Assembly (NCBI RefSeq): GCF_900114775.1
Contig: NZ_FOUE01000002.1
Coordinates: forward strand, 926,618 to 990,617
Direction of reading: 5' to 3'
DNA length: 64,000 nt
Origin: Marinobacter zhejiangensis
Lineage (GTDB): Bacteria; Pseudomonadota; Gammaproteobacteria; Pseudomonadales; Oleiphilaceae
Shown here: positions 42,944 through 51,585 of the stretch, piece after piece
Numbering within the stretch: position 1 is the stretch's first letter
Layout: the number at the start of each line of letters is the position of its first letter
Notes under the pieces: generated by a model
What the model was told of the DNA's origin: nothing
Seen by the model: the letters and a program-made list of their open reading frames with translations, nothing else
Database searches by the model: none
Made by a program: the position numbers and the translations under genes

Positions 42944-44317
42944 CTATTGCTGGCGGATTGGTGGGATGGGGTGAGCGGTCGATAGCGTGGTCTCAGAAGT
43001 CCCGTCTGGGCCTTGCTTGATCAGGCGCAACATATACCGAATGCCAGCGCCGAAAATGATGAAGTACACGATGATGAACACAGCGAGCGATAGCCCGAGT
43101 TCGGTGGCTTCATGAGGGCTCGCGGCATCGGCGGTTTTCATGACGCCGTGAATTATCCAGGGTTGCCTTCCCAATTCAGTTGTAAACCAGCCAGCGAGTA
43201 GGGCGATCAGGCCGGAGGGCCCCATCAATAGAGCGAAGCGCAAGAACCGTTTATTGGTAAATAGTTGCCTCCTGTGCCAGGACCACAGCCCCCAGAGGCC
43301 GAGTGCGAACATCAGCAAGCCAAGCCCAACCATGACCCTGAAGCTCCAGAAAACCGCGGCTACATTCGGGCGCTCGTCTGCGGGGAACTCAGTTAGCCCC
43401 TGGAATGTGCCGTCCCAGCTATGGGTGAGAATGAGGCTGCCCAATCGTGGGATTTCCAGGGCGAGATGGTTTGTTTCTGTCTCACTGTCCGGCCAGCCGA
43501 AGAGGATTAGGGGTACCCCTTCACCTTCGTTACCGTTGCGCCAATGGCCTTCCATGGCGGCCACTTTGGCGGGTTGGTGTTCGAGGGTATTCAACCCGTG
43601 AAGGTCGCCGGCCAGTATTTGCAGTGGTGTGGTAACCGTCAGCATTCCCAGCGCCATTTTCATCATGGTTCGGAAAATCTCGTCGTCCCGGCCTTTTAGC
43701 AGGTGCCAGGCGGCACTGGCTGCAACCATCAGTGCGGTGCTCAAAAAGGCGGCCAGCACCATGTGCACCAACCGGTAGGGGAATGACGGGTTGAATATGA
43801 TCTCCAGCCAGTTTGTGGGCACTACTACCCCATCAACGATTTCGTAGCCTGCGGGGGTCTGCATCCAGGAGTTTGAGGCCAGAATCCAGGTGGCGGAAAT
43901 GAGGGTGCCGATGGCGACCATCAGAGTGGCCATGAAGTGGAGTTGGTCCCCAACGCGCCTCCACCCGAACAACATTACCCCGAGAAAGCCGGCTTCGAGG
44001 AAGAATGCGGTAAGCACCTCGTAAGTAAGGAGGGGGCCTGTGACACTGCCGGCCACACGGGAAAATTCGCTCCAGTTGGTGCCGAATTGATAGGCCATCA
44101 CAATGCCTGATACCACCCCCATGCCAAAGTTGAGGGCGAAAATACGGCTCCAGAACGTGTACAGATTCTTGAATACCGGGTTGCGGGTGCGTAGCCAGCA
44201 GCCTTCCAATACAGCCAGGTAGCTGGCCAGCCCGATGGTGATGGCCGGGAACACGATGTGGAACGAAATCGTGAACCCGAACTGTATGCGTGCGAGAAGT
44301 AGAGCGAGGTCCTGCAT
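42944..44317 (-). CDS. cydA: Cytochrome bd-type ubiquinol oxidase subunit I (CioA type)
   Basis: A 457-aa inner-membrane haem subunit. The N-terminal ARIQFGFTISFHIVFPAITIGLA carries the haem-ligand His. GRQPWIIHGVMKT is another family motif. The quinol-binding loop after KVAAMEGHW is short compared with E. coli CydA (522 aa), which marks the cyanide-insensitive CIO class that lacks the long Q-loop. AAAGGAG lies 8 nt before the ATG. The operon reads cydA-cydB-cydX-like. A MocR-type regulator gene is divergent, 137 nt away. Confidence 0.93.
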   Translation of the reverse strand: MQDLALLLARIQFGFTISFHIVFPAITIGLASYLAVLEGCWLRTRNPVFKNLYTFWSRIFALNFGMGVVSGIVMAYQFGTNWSEFSRVAGSVTGPLLTYEVLTAFFLEAGFLGVMLFGWRRVGDQLHFMATLMVAIGTLISATWILASNSWMQTPAGYEIVDGVVVPTNWLEIIFNPSFPYRLVHMVLAAFLSTALMVAASAAWHLLKGRDDEIFRTMMKMALGMLTVTTPLQILAGDLHGLNTLEHQPAKVAAMEGHWRNGNEGEGVPLILFGWPDSETETNHLALEIPRLGSLILTHSWDGTFQGLTEFPADERPNVAAVFWSFRVMVGLGLLMFALGLWGLWSWHRRQLFTNKRFLRFALLMGPSGLIALLAGWFTTELGRQPWIIHGVMKTADAASPHEATELGLSLAVFIIVYFIIFGAGIRYMLRLIKQGPDGTSETTLSTAHPIPPIRQQ

Positions 44318-44454
44318 CTGTGGACTCCTTTAAAGGCGGGTATCCATCTCTGCCGTTAGTCGATTGATCTGTCTGGAGCGAGAATACGCTTGCGTTCTCG
44401 ATGAGATCAGGTGTAAAAAAAATAAAATCAATGGGGACAGATTGCGGGGCGTAA

Positions 44455-45861
44455 ATGGGTGGCGAGTACCTCTACCAGCAACTTGAAGGTTGGTTGTTGC
44501 AGGGCATTCTTGATCAGCGTTGGAAGCTGGGCGACCGCTTGCCCTCAATCCGCTCGCTTTGTAGCGAACAGAAACTGTCTAAGGCGACGGTGCAACATGC
44601 GTTGCAAAGGCTTGAGGCGCAGGGCCTGATTGAGGCCCGCCCGAAAGCGGGATACTTTGTCTCCCTGCAGCCGGATGGTGTGAAGAAGCCCGTTAGTCGC
44701 GCCCGTATTGAAGCTCCCCGTCCGGTCAGTGTCAGCGATCTATTGCTCGATATCATGGGTCGTAGCGCCGCATTTGACTTGCTGCCGGACTTGCATAGCG
44801 GTGATCTGCCGCCCGCAATAGTTGCGCTGAATCGTTCCATAGGGCGCGCGCTCCGACGACAAAAAGGGGAGGATTATCAGTATTACGATAAGCCAGCCGG
44901 GTTTGTTGGGTTGCGGGAGCAGCTGGCATTGCATCATGCCAAGCGGGGTTGGGCTGTCTCGCCGGAGCAGCTCTGCATTACCTCCGGTTGTCAGCACGCC
45001 CTGTTCCTGGCGTTGATGGCGTCCTGCGAGCGGGGCGACGTTGTCGCTGTTGAGGCGCCTGGTTTCTATGGCGTATTGCAATTGCTAGAGCAGTTGGGCT
45101 TGCGAGTGGTTGAGGTTCCGACATCCATGGATACCGGAATGGACATGGATGCACTTGAGGAAGTGCTTGAGCGTTGGAAGGTAAGAGCATGTATTGTATC
45201 GCCTTCATTTGCGACACCTGGCGGAGCGCTGATGCCGGAGGCTTACAAGAAACGACTGCTGGCGTTGGCTGAGCGGCATGATCTGGCGGTCATCGAAGAT
45301 GATATTTACGCTGACACTGCGCTGGGCAGATCGCCAGACCCACTGAAGGCCCTGGATGTAGATGATCGGGTAATTCTGTGCAGTTCGTTTTCCAAGTGTC
45401 TGTCCCGAGACTTACGGCTGGGCTGGATCTCCGGCGCACGCTGGCACGATAGAATTTTGCACCTGAAGCTCGTTACCCAATTGGCCAGCAGTAACTACCT
45501 TCAACAGGGGGTGTCGGAATATATGGCCGATGGTAGTTTCTCATCACACCTTCGTCGCCAGCGTCATGAGCTCAGGACCAACAGGGACAAGTTGATCGCT
45601 TCGCTACACACCTGGCCTGAAGAGGTCCGAACCAGTATCCCTCAGGGCGGGCTGTCCGTATGGGTGGAATTGCCGGGCCATGTCGACACGTTGTCTTCGT
45701 ACATGAGAGGCCTGGAAAATGGTGTGATAATTACGCCCGGCCCCTTGTTCTCCGTGTCTGGCCAGTTCGCGAATTGCCTGCGTATCAGCTTTGCGCATCC
45801 TTGGAATGCGTCCCGAAAGGAAGCACTGGGGCGACTGCCGGGGCTGTTGCTCAATGCGTAA
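44455..45861 (+). CDS. MocR-family regulator (GntR helix plus aminotransferase fold)
   Basis: A 468-aa regulator. Residues 1-75 are a GntR winged helix (QRWKLGDRLPSIRSLCSEQKLSKATVQHAL). Residues 110-465 are a fold-type I aminotransferase domain (YQYYDKPAGFVGLREQLALHH, ITSGCQHALFLAL, VIEDDIYADTALG). The PLP-binding lysine lies in SSFSKCLSRDLRLGW. MocR proteins bind PLP or amino compounds and usually control an adjacent gene. It lies between the divergent cyd operon and the co-directional sulfite reductase operon, 106 nt upstream of the latter; either may be its target. Confidence 0.9.
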   Translation: MGGEYLYQQLEGWLLQGILDQRWKLGDRLPSIRSLCSEQKLSKATVQHALQRLEAQGLIEARPKAGYFVSLQPDGVKKPVSRARIEAPRPVSVSDLLLDIMGRSAAFDLLPDLHSGDLPPAIVALNRSIGRALRRQKGEDYQYYDKPAGFVGLREQLALHHAKRGWAVSPEQLCITSGCQHALFLALMASCERGDVVAVEAPGFYGVLQLLEQLGLRVVEVPTSMDTGMDMDALEEVLERWKVRACIVSPSFATPGGALMPEAYKKRLLALAERHDLAVIEDDIYADTALGRSPDPLKALDVDDRVILCSSFSKCLSRDLRLGWISGARWHDRILHLKLVTQLASSNYLQQGVSEYMADGSFSSHLRRQRHELRTNRDKLIASLHTWPEEVRTSIPQGGLSVWVELPGHVDTLSSYMRGLENGVIITPGPLFSVSGQFANCLRISFAHPWNASRKEALGRLPGLLLNA

Positions 45862-45967
45862 AATTTGAGCTCTGTACCTATAAAAAATTAAATTATTGGA
45901 CCTGCCCCTTGATGAGTGGCTTCGTTAGCCTTGCTACCTGATCTGTTACGTCAGGGAGCAAATCCAC

Positions 45968-47650
45968 GTGTATAACTACGACAGCTACGATCGCGCTCTG
46001 GTGCAGGCGCGGGTTCATCAGTTCAGGGATCAGGTGTCTCGTCGTCTCAACGGGCGGTTGAGCGAAGAAGAGTTCCTTCCGTTACGCCTGCAGAATGGCG
46101 TTTATTTGCAGCGGCACGCCTACATGCTTCGCGTGGCCATCCCATATGGCACGCTGTCTTCAGACCAGCTGCGGACCTTGGCGTTCATTGCCGATCAATA
46201 TGACCGGGGCTACGGTCATTTCACCACTCGGCAGAACATCCAGTTCAACTGGATTGAGCTAGAGCAGGTGCCGGATATCCTGCAGTTGCTTGCCGACAAC
46301 GATATGCATGCCATCCAGACCTCAGGCAACTGCGTTCGCAATATCACTACCGAAGCGTTTTCCGGGGTTGCGGCAGATGAGTTGATCGATCCTCGGCCTC
46401 TGGCAGAAATCATGCGGCAGTGGTCAACCGTCAATCCGGAATTCCTGTTTTTGCCTCGCAAATTCAAAATCGCCATTTCGTCATCGGAATCCGATCGTGC
46501 GGCCGTGCGTTCCCATGATATTGGTCTCTATCTCTATCCCGGTAAATCGGGTGAAATGCTGCTTCGCGTAATGGTCGGCGGAGGCCTCGGGCGAACGCCA
46601 ATTCTCAACGAAACAGTTCGTGAGGCGTTGCCCTGGCAACACCTTCTGACTTACGTCGAAGCCATACTCCGGGTGTATAACCGCTACGGCCGTCGGGACA
46701 ACAAATACAAGGCGAGAATCAAAATCCTGGTGCGCTCGCTCGGTGTTGACGCCTTCTCTGAAGAAGTTGAGCGGGAATGGGAGCAGATCCGTGACGGTGC
46801 AGCCGAGCTCACAAAAGAGGAATACTTCCGTGTTGCACAGGATTTTTCGGCCCCTCATTACGAGAACGTCGATCCGGTAGATCTGGATTTTGGCGCGTGG
46901 TTGGCGCGAGATTCAGGCTTTTCAACCTGGGTCCGAAACAATACCCAACCTCATAAAGTTCCTGGTTATGTCTCCGTGGTGCTGTCTACCAAGCCTGGCG
47001 CCTCTGCGCCACCGGGCGATGTCACCGGTGACCAGATGCGTGCGGTGGCAGAGTTGGCAGATAAGTACGGCTTTGGTGAGGTTCGTGTTGCCCACGAGCA
47101 AAACCTAGTTTTTCCTGATGTCCGGAAACGCGACTTGTACGCCCTCTGGATAGCCCTCCAGAATCACCATCTGGCTACGCCCAATATCGGCCTGCTGACG
47201 GACGTGATCGCCTGCCCTGGTGGTGATTACTGTTCCCTTGCCAATACCCGCTCGCTACCAGTCGCTCGGGATATACAGCAGCGCTTCGAAAACCTCGATT
47301 TCCTCCACGACCTGGGGCCGCTGAGTCTCAATATCTCCGGCTGCATGAACGCCTGTGGGCATCACCATATCGGCAATATCGGGATTCTCGGCGTCAGCAA
47401 GAATGGCGAGGAATTCTTCCAGATCACGATCGGTGGTGCTCAGGGCAAGGACAGCGCGCTGGGGAGGGTGATTGGCCCTGCTTTCAAGGTCGACGAAGTG
47501 CCTGAGGCGATTGACCGTCTGCTCCAGGTCTATCTGCGCTACCGCGAGGCAGACGAGCCCTTCGTGGATGTGGTCCGCCGCTTGGGTGTTGGTCCGTTCA
47601 AAGAGGAGGTGTATCGAAAGTCAGGGGTTGATCAGGAGGTCGCGCAATGA
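45968..47650 (+). CDS. cysI: Sulfite reductase hemoprotein (CysI-like)
   Basis: A 560-aa nitrite/sulfite reductase that reduces sulfite to sulfide with six electrons for cysteine synthesis. The [4Fe-4S]/sirohaem cysteines are all present: Cys416 and Cys422 (CPGGDYC) and Cys459 and Cys463 (CMNAC), within NISGCMNACGHHHIGN. The sirohaem-binding arginines lie in RQNIQFNWIE and ATPNIGLLTDV-type segments. The start is GTG at 45968 with AGGGAG upstream. Its stop overlaps the start of the DUF934 gene, the normal partner in pseudomonads and relatives. Confidence 0.92.
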   Translation: MYNYDSYDRALVQARVHQFRDQVSRRLNGRLSEEEFLPLRLQNGVYLQRHAYMLRVAIPYGTLSSDQLRTLAFIADQYDRGYGHFTTRQNIQFNWIELEQVPDILQLLADNDMHAIQTSGNCVRNITTEAFSGVAADELIDPRPLAEIMRQWSTVNPEFLFLPRKFKIAISSSESDRAAVRSHDIGLYLYPGKSGEMLLRVMVGGGLGRTPILNETVREALPWQHLLTYVEAILRVYNRYGRRDNKYKARIKILVRSLGVDAFSEEVEREWEQIRDGAAELTKEEYFRVAQDFSAPHYENVDPVDLDFGAWLARDSGFSTWVRNNTQPHKVPGYVSVVLSTKPGASAPPGDVTGDQMRAVAELADKYGFGEVRVAHEQNLVFPDVRKRDLYALWIALQNHHLATPNIGLLTDVIACPGGDYCSLANTRSLPVARDIQQRFENLDFLHDLGPLSLNISGCMNACGHHHIGNIGILGVSKNGEEFFQITIGGAQGKDSALGRVIGPAFKVDEVPEAIDRLLQVYLRYREADEPFVDVVRRLGVGPFKEEVYRKSGVDQEVAQ

Positions 47651-48189
47651 ACAATGTTATTGGGTTGGTTGACGGAGTTGCCGAGTGTCTCGCGGATGAT
47701 CCTTGGCGATTGGATGACGGCGAGAAGGGCAGCTCCACGGGCGAGTCCGTGATTGTCACTCTGGAGCGCTGGAAGGCGGCCCTTTGCGGCGGTGAAGCGG
47801 GTGGCGCATCAAATCATGGTGTGGTGCTCGGTCCAGATGACGACCCTGCGGAGCTTAGGGCGGCTATAGGGCGGATTCCAATCATCGCATTGCAATTCCC
47901 AAGCTTCCGGGATGGGCGGGCCTATAGTCAGGCTAATCTGCTGCGCACCCGGTATGGATTTAAGGGGGACCTAAGAGCCATCGGTGATGTGCTGCGGGAC
48001 CAGTTGGTATTGATGCGCCACTGCGGATTTACCTCCTTTGCGGTGCGTTCCGACAAATGTGTGGTTGATGCCCTTAAAGGCTTTGACGGGTGCGACATGG
48101 TGTATGCGCGATCAGTGGCTACACCCGAGCCCCTTTATCGAAGGCGAGTTCGAGGTGGCCAGTCGCAGGAGGCTGGCGGCCATGAATAA
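47647..48189 (+). CDS. DUF934 family protein, sulfite reductase partner
   Basis: A 180-aa cytoplasmic protein of DUF934. Recognisable parts are VVLGPDDDPAEL, IPIIALQFPSFRDGRAYSQANLLRTRYGFKGDLRAIGDVLRDQL and MRHCGFTSFAVR. It is regularly encoded right after CysI-type reductases that lack a CysJ flavoprotein and is thought to help electron delivery or assembly; its biochemistry is not established. It overlaps cysI as ATGA, so the two are translationally coupled. The C-terminal 25 residues are longer and more basic than the core. Confidence 0.88.
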   Translation: MNNVIGLVDGVAECLADDPWRLDDGEKGSSTGESVIVTLERWKAALCGGEAGGASNHGVVLGPDDDPAELRAAIGRIPIIALQFPSFRDGRAYSQANLLRTRYGFKGDLRAIGDVLRDQLVLMRHCGFTSFAVRSDKCVVDALKGFDGCDMVYARSVATPEPLYRRRVRGGQSQEAGGHE

Positions 48190-49693
48190 CCGACCGCTTG
48201 TGCTGCTTACCGCCTCCTTGGGGTGCGCGCTGACCATCTTCGATACCAATCTGGTTGGGGTCGTTATGCCTAGCTTGGCTGCGGACCTCGGTGCAGACTT
48301 CGCGCAGACGACGTGGTTACAGAGCAGCTTCCTTCTGAGCTTTGCCTCGTTGTTGATGGCGTCGGGAGCCCTGTCAGACCGGTTCGGTCGTCGGCGAATT
48401 TTTCTCATTGGCCTCTACCTTTTCGGGCTTTCCGCCCTGGCTTGCAGTGCGGCGCCGTCCATGGGCGTGCTGATTGCCGCTCGCGCAGTACAGGGCGTTG
48501 GGGCCGCGTTTTTGCTCGCACCGGCACTGGCAATCATTGGGCATACCTTTCGTAACCCGGAGGAGTCGGTAAAGGCCTGGGCGACTTGGGGAAGTTTGAT
48601 GGGGCTCACGATGGTGATGGCACCCCTGATCAGTAGCTTTGTTGGTGACCTGCTTGGTTGGCGCTGGGCGTTTCTGAGTGTGGTCGCAATCAGCGGTGCG
48701 TTGTTAGTCGCCGTGCCCAAAGTAATTGCCGAGAGCAGGGGCGAGCATGGGGGAGCCTTCGACTGGTCGGGTGCTGCGGTATTCTGTTTGACCATGCTGG
48801 CCTGGACCTGGGCTCTGATCAGCGGCTCCCAAAACGGCTGGGGGCATCTGCAAACCGTGGCAGCAGCTACGGTGGGGTGTTTGGGGATTGCGGTGTACGT
48901 CAGAGTCGAACTCGGTAAAGAGCGGCCAATGCTCGACCTGAACTTGTTTCGTTCTAGTCGCTTCGTTGGGGCTGTTATTGCGATGCTCGGGTATGCCGGT
49001 ACGGCCCAGGTTATGGCGGCGTTGTTGCCGCTTTACCTTCAAAAAGGTATGGGCATTTCTTTCTTGTGGACCGGTATTGCACTGCTGCCGTTCTCGGTAG
49101 CGATGTTTTTGTTGCCATCCCTGGCGCGAAGGCTCTCCGGGCGCTGGGATTCATCGTGGTTGCTGGGAGCCGGCCTGCTTGTTATCGGTGCGGGCAATGT
49201 CTGGCTTTCATTCGCCGCAACATCCGGAAATTTTGCCTGGAGCTGCATCGGCATGGCGATCCTGGGCATGGGGGGAGGGCTTATTAATGGCGAAACCCAA
49301 AAGGCAATCCTTGGGTCTCTGCCTTTAGCGAAGCAAGGAATGGGGTCTGGAATTAGTACTACCGCTCGTTTTTTTGGCCTGCTGGTTGGCTTTACCGGTC
49401 TTTCGACGGTTATGGCGGTCGGTATAAAAAGCCGATTGCAGGAAAGTGTCTGTGCGTCTAGCCCGGTCGAATGTCTGGCGCTTAACGAGGCGTTCCAGCG
49501 GGTATTTGCCGGTCAGGGTGGTGAGGTTGTCGCACAGGTGCCGGTATCGGCTGCTTCAGTATACCTTCAAGGGTTTGGTGATCTGTTCCTGTTCGCTGGT
49601 GTAACTGCCATGGTGGCCGCAGTTTTGTGTGTCGGGCTTTCGGCTCGTGAATCAACTTCAGCGGTAAGGTCTTTGGGTGTAGAAGATCTTTAG
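48182..49693 (+). CDS. MFS transporter, DHA2 (EmrB/QacA) type
   Basis: A 503-aa inner-membrane exporter with about 14 spans. It has TLASLGCALTIFDTNLVGVVMPSL-type motif 1 and motif A as SGALSDRFGRRRIFLIG; ARAVQGVGAAFLLAPALAIIG is the DHA2 motif. Proton-driven drug or metabolite export is the usual role. It overlaps the DUF934 gene by 8 nt, and AGGAGG lies 11 nt before the ATG at 48182, so it belongs to the cysI operon. The link with sulfite reduction is unexplained. An in-frame upstream start at 48038 lies within the DUF934 gene and is rejected. Confidence 0.88.
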   Translation: MNNRPLVLLTASLGCALTIFDTNLVGVVMPSLAADLGADFAQTTWLQSSFLLSFASLLMASGALSDRFGRRRIFLIGLYLFGLSALACSAAPSMGVLIAARAVQGVGAAFLLAPALAIIGHTFRNPEESVKAWATWGSLMGLTMVMAPLISSFVGDLLGWRWAFLSVVAISGALLVAVPKVIAESRGEHGGAFDWSGAAVFCLTMLAWTWALISGSQNGWGHLQTVAAATVGCLGIAVYVRVELGKERPMLDLNLFRSSRFVGAVIAMLGYAGTAQVMAALLPLYLQKGMGISFLWTGIALLPFSVAMFLLPSLARRLSGRWDSSWLLGAGLLVIGAGNVWLSFAATSGNFAWSCIGMAILGMGGGLINGETQKAILGSLPLAKQGMGSGISTTARFFGLLVGFTGLSTVMAVGIKSRLQESVCASSPVECLALNEAFQRVFAGQGGEVVAQVPVSAASVYLQGFGDLFLFAGVTAMVAAVLCVGLSARESTSAVRSLGVEDL

Positions 49694-50156
49694 GGTTTAG
49701 ATATGTTATGACTCGCCATCGATATGGTTGGGGAGTTCAGGCGCTGGCCGATGCGCCTATCGCCCGAATTAACGATGGTCCTCTCTGATTTGGTCAAGTG
49801 CAGTCATGCAGCGCTATGGATAGCCCTGGGCTTGATCAGTTAGCTGTCAGTTTGCCTCCCCAAAATACGATATTCACTCTCCGGCTTAAGTCCTTGGGCG
49901 TTCGAAATGTTTTGGTTCGAGAATGGCGGTGGGTTGAATTTTTTTTAAAACTGGCTTCACACCATCCGAGCTTTGCGTGGGTGCATTCCTTCCTTGATGC
50001 CTGTTTTCGGAGCCTTCAATTGAGTGTTTTTCTGCGCTGACGGGCTTAAGTAGTAGCACTTACCAGTTAAATCAACACCCCAATTGCTCAAAATTAGCAT
50101 TTGCAACGAATATTGCTGAGAACTCCTAAACAACCATCAAAAAAATGAGGGGTAAA
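49694..50156. other. Intergenic region at the left edge of the AT-rich aromatic region
   Basis: About 460 nt without a supported gene. An 80-codon frame at 49798-50040 has no ribosome site and no recognisable protein pattern. Base composition falls from GC-rich to AT-rich across this stretch, and the permease gene begins at its right end. It therefore probably holds the junction of the acquired segment and the permease promoter. No direct repeat, attachment site or transposon end was found. Confidence 0.4.
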
Positions 50157-51569
50157 ATGAGCAATATAACGAATAATACTGACGATCATGCGCTGGAATC
50201 AGTTCCTGATTCTGAAAGGCAAAGCTGGATAAAGCTAACTTGGGGAACAACTGGAATTGTAACTACTCTGGTTCAGCTATTTGTTGGGGCCTTAGCCACT
50301 TTTGTTGCGGGGTTCTGGATTGGTGTGATATCCGGGGTAGGCGTTGCAATTATAGGCGGTTTGCTGGGGTGGGCTGTTGGAAATGTTGCCTATAAAACCG
50401 GTCTTTCGAGCTCCGTCCTTGCTCGATACCATGGTTTTGGGAGGAAAGGGTCCACAATCGTAGCGTTAGTATTCGGGTTTATGATTATTGGATTTATAGC
50501 CCTAGAAAATGTGCTTTTATATAAAGGATTCCTTTTTTGGTCTAATCAGCCCGATTCGGAGAGTCTGAGGTTTGGTTTTTACTCTGTTCTCACTGTTTCC
50601 TGGATATTGCTTACTGCTTATGGGTTTAAGCAGGTAACCGCTTTTGCATCTATAACTCTGCTCGCATTTATAGCAATTCTTCTCTACCTCATGGTAGAGG
50701 TTATCCAAAGTTCCGGGCAGTCATGGGTTGATGTGTTTAATTTTGGTGCGCAACTGCCGCCAGAAGCATTAGCTGCCCTCGGGGCAGAATCGGATGTAGG
50801 GAAATATGTCTTCTGTTTTAACGTAATGATTGGTGCGGCGGGTGCCTTAGCGTTAATTGATGCAGATCTTGGGCGGTATTCAAAAAGCACAAGAGACATT
50901 GGTATAGCAGCAGGGCTGGGAAACCTGTTCATGAATGTCATCATGCTGGTGATTGGCGCGTCAGTTATGTATGCCGGAACCACGCACTTGGTGGATTACT
51001 ATGTCGCCCAAGGCATGAGTCCCGAAGAAGCGCAAAACAATGTGCTAAATTCTCCGCACAGCGTGGCGGCTGCGTTTATTGTGTTCGGTGGTACCGTAGG
51101 TGCTATATTGCTTTTCCTTGCTCAAGGCAAAGCCCAGGTTTTAAATACATATAGTTCTTCGCTCTCCCTGACTAACATATTTGACGTTATCTTTGACTGG
51201 AGGCCAGGGCGAGTGGTTTTTGTTGTGTTCGCCAATATCCTTGCATGTCTAATGATCTATATTTCTATATTGGACTGGTTTAGCAGCTTCATTACTACCC
51301 TGGGCGTTCTTACGACTTGTATTTCTACGATAATAATATCGGATTTTTATCTCGTATCTAGATGGCGTTCTGAGAAAGTGGTTCGGTCAGATTACCATTG
51401 GCCTGGCGTCATTACTGTATTTGTCTCTTACGTGGTTTCCCGTCACGTTCTTCAGGATTTTATCCAGATTGAATTTGTCACCTCGGTGGTCGTGACTTTT
51501 ATTTTGTATCCGTCGCTGTGTTGGTTGATGAAAGGTCGGCGTGAAATTAACTTGGTATCAGCAAAATAA
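50157..51569 (+). CDS. NCS1-type permease (cytosine/purine/hydantoin family)
   Basis: A 470-aa inner-membrane protein with about twelve spans, similar to CodB-type permeases of the nucleobase:cation symporter-1 family: TLVQLFVGALATFVAGFWIGV, SSSVLARYHGFGRKGS, MIGAAGALALIDADLGRYSKS and AQGKAQVLNTYSSSLSLTNIF. Known substrates are N-heterocycles and related ureides such as cytosine, uracil, allantoin and hydantoins. Here it precedes a porin and a two-component system and lies 3.9 kb upstream of an amidase/Rieske operon, so uptake of the N-containing aromatic substrate is likely. AGGGG lies 4 nt before the ATG at 50157. The AT-rich codon use contrasts with the cys operon. Confidence 0.85.
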   Translation: MSNITNNTDDHALESVPDSERQSWIKLTWGTTGIVTTLVQLFVGALATFVAGFWIGVISGVGVAIIGGLLGWAVGNVAYKTGLSSSVLARYHGFGRKGSTIVALVFGFMIIGFIALENVLLYKGFLFWSNQPDSESLRFGFYSVLTVSWILLTAYGFKQVTAFASITLLAFIAILLYLMVEVIQSSGQSWVDVFNFGAQLPPEALAALGAESDVGKYVFCFNVMIGAAGALALIDADLGRYSKSTRDIGIAAGLGNLFMNVIMLVIGASVMYAGTTHLVDYYVAQGMSPEEAQNNVLNSPHSVAAAFIVFGGTVGAILLFLAQGKAQVLNTYSSSLSLTNIFDVIFDWRPGRVVFVVFANILACLMIYISILDWFSSFITTLGVLTTCISTIIISDFYLVSRWRSEKVVRSDYHWPGVITVFVSYVVSRHVLQDFIQIEFVTSVVVTFILYPSLCWLMKGRREINLVSAK

Positions 51570-51585
51570 TAATTTGGAGTGTATT

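Noticed and set aside
49798..50040. 80-codon open frame between the MFS and permease genes
   Set aside because: No ribosome site, no ATG start and no recognisable protein pattern.
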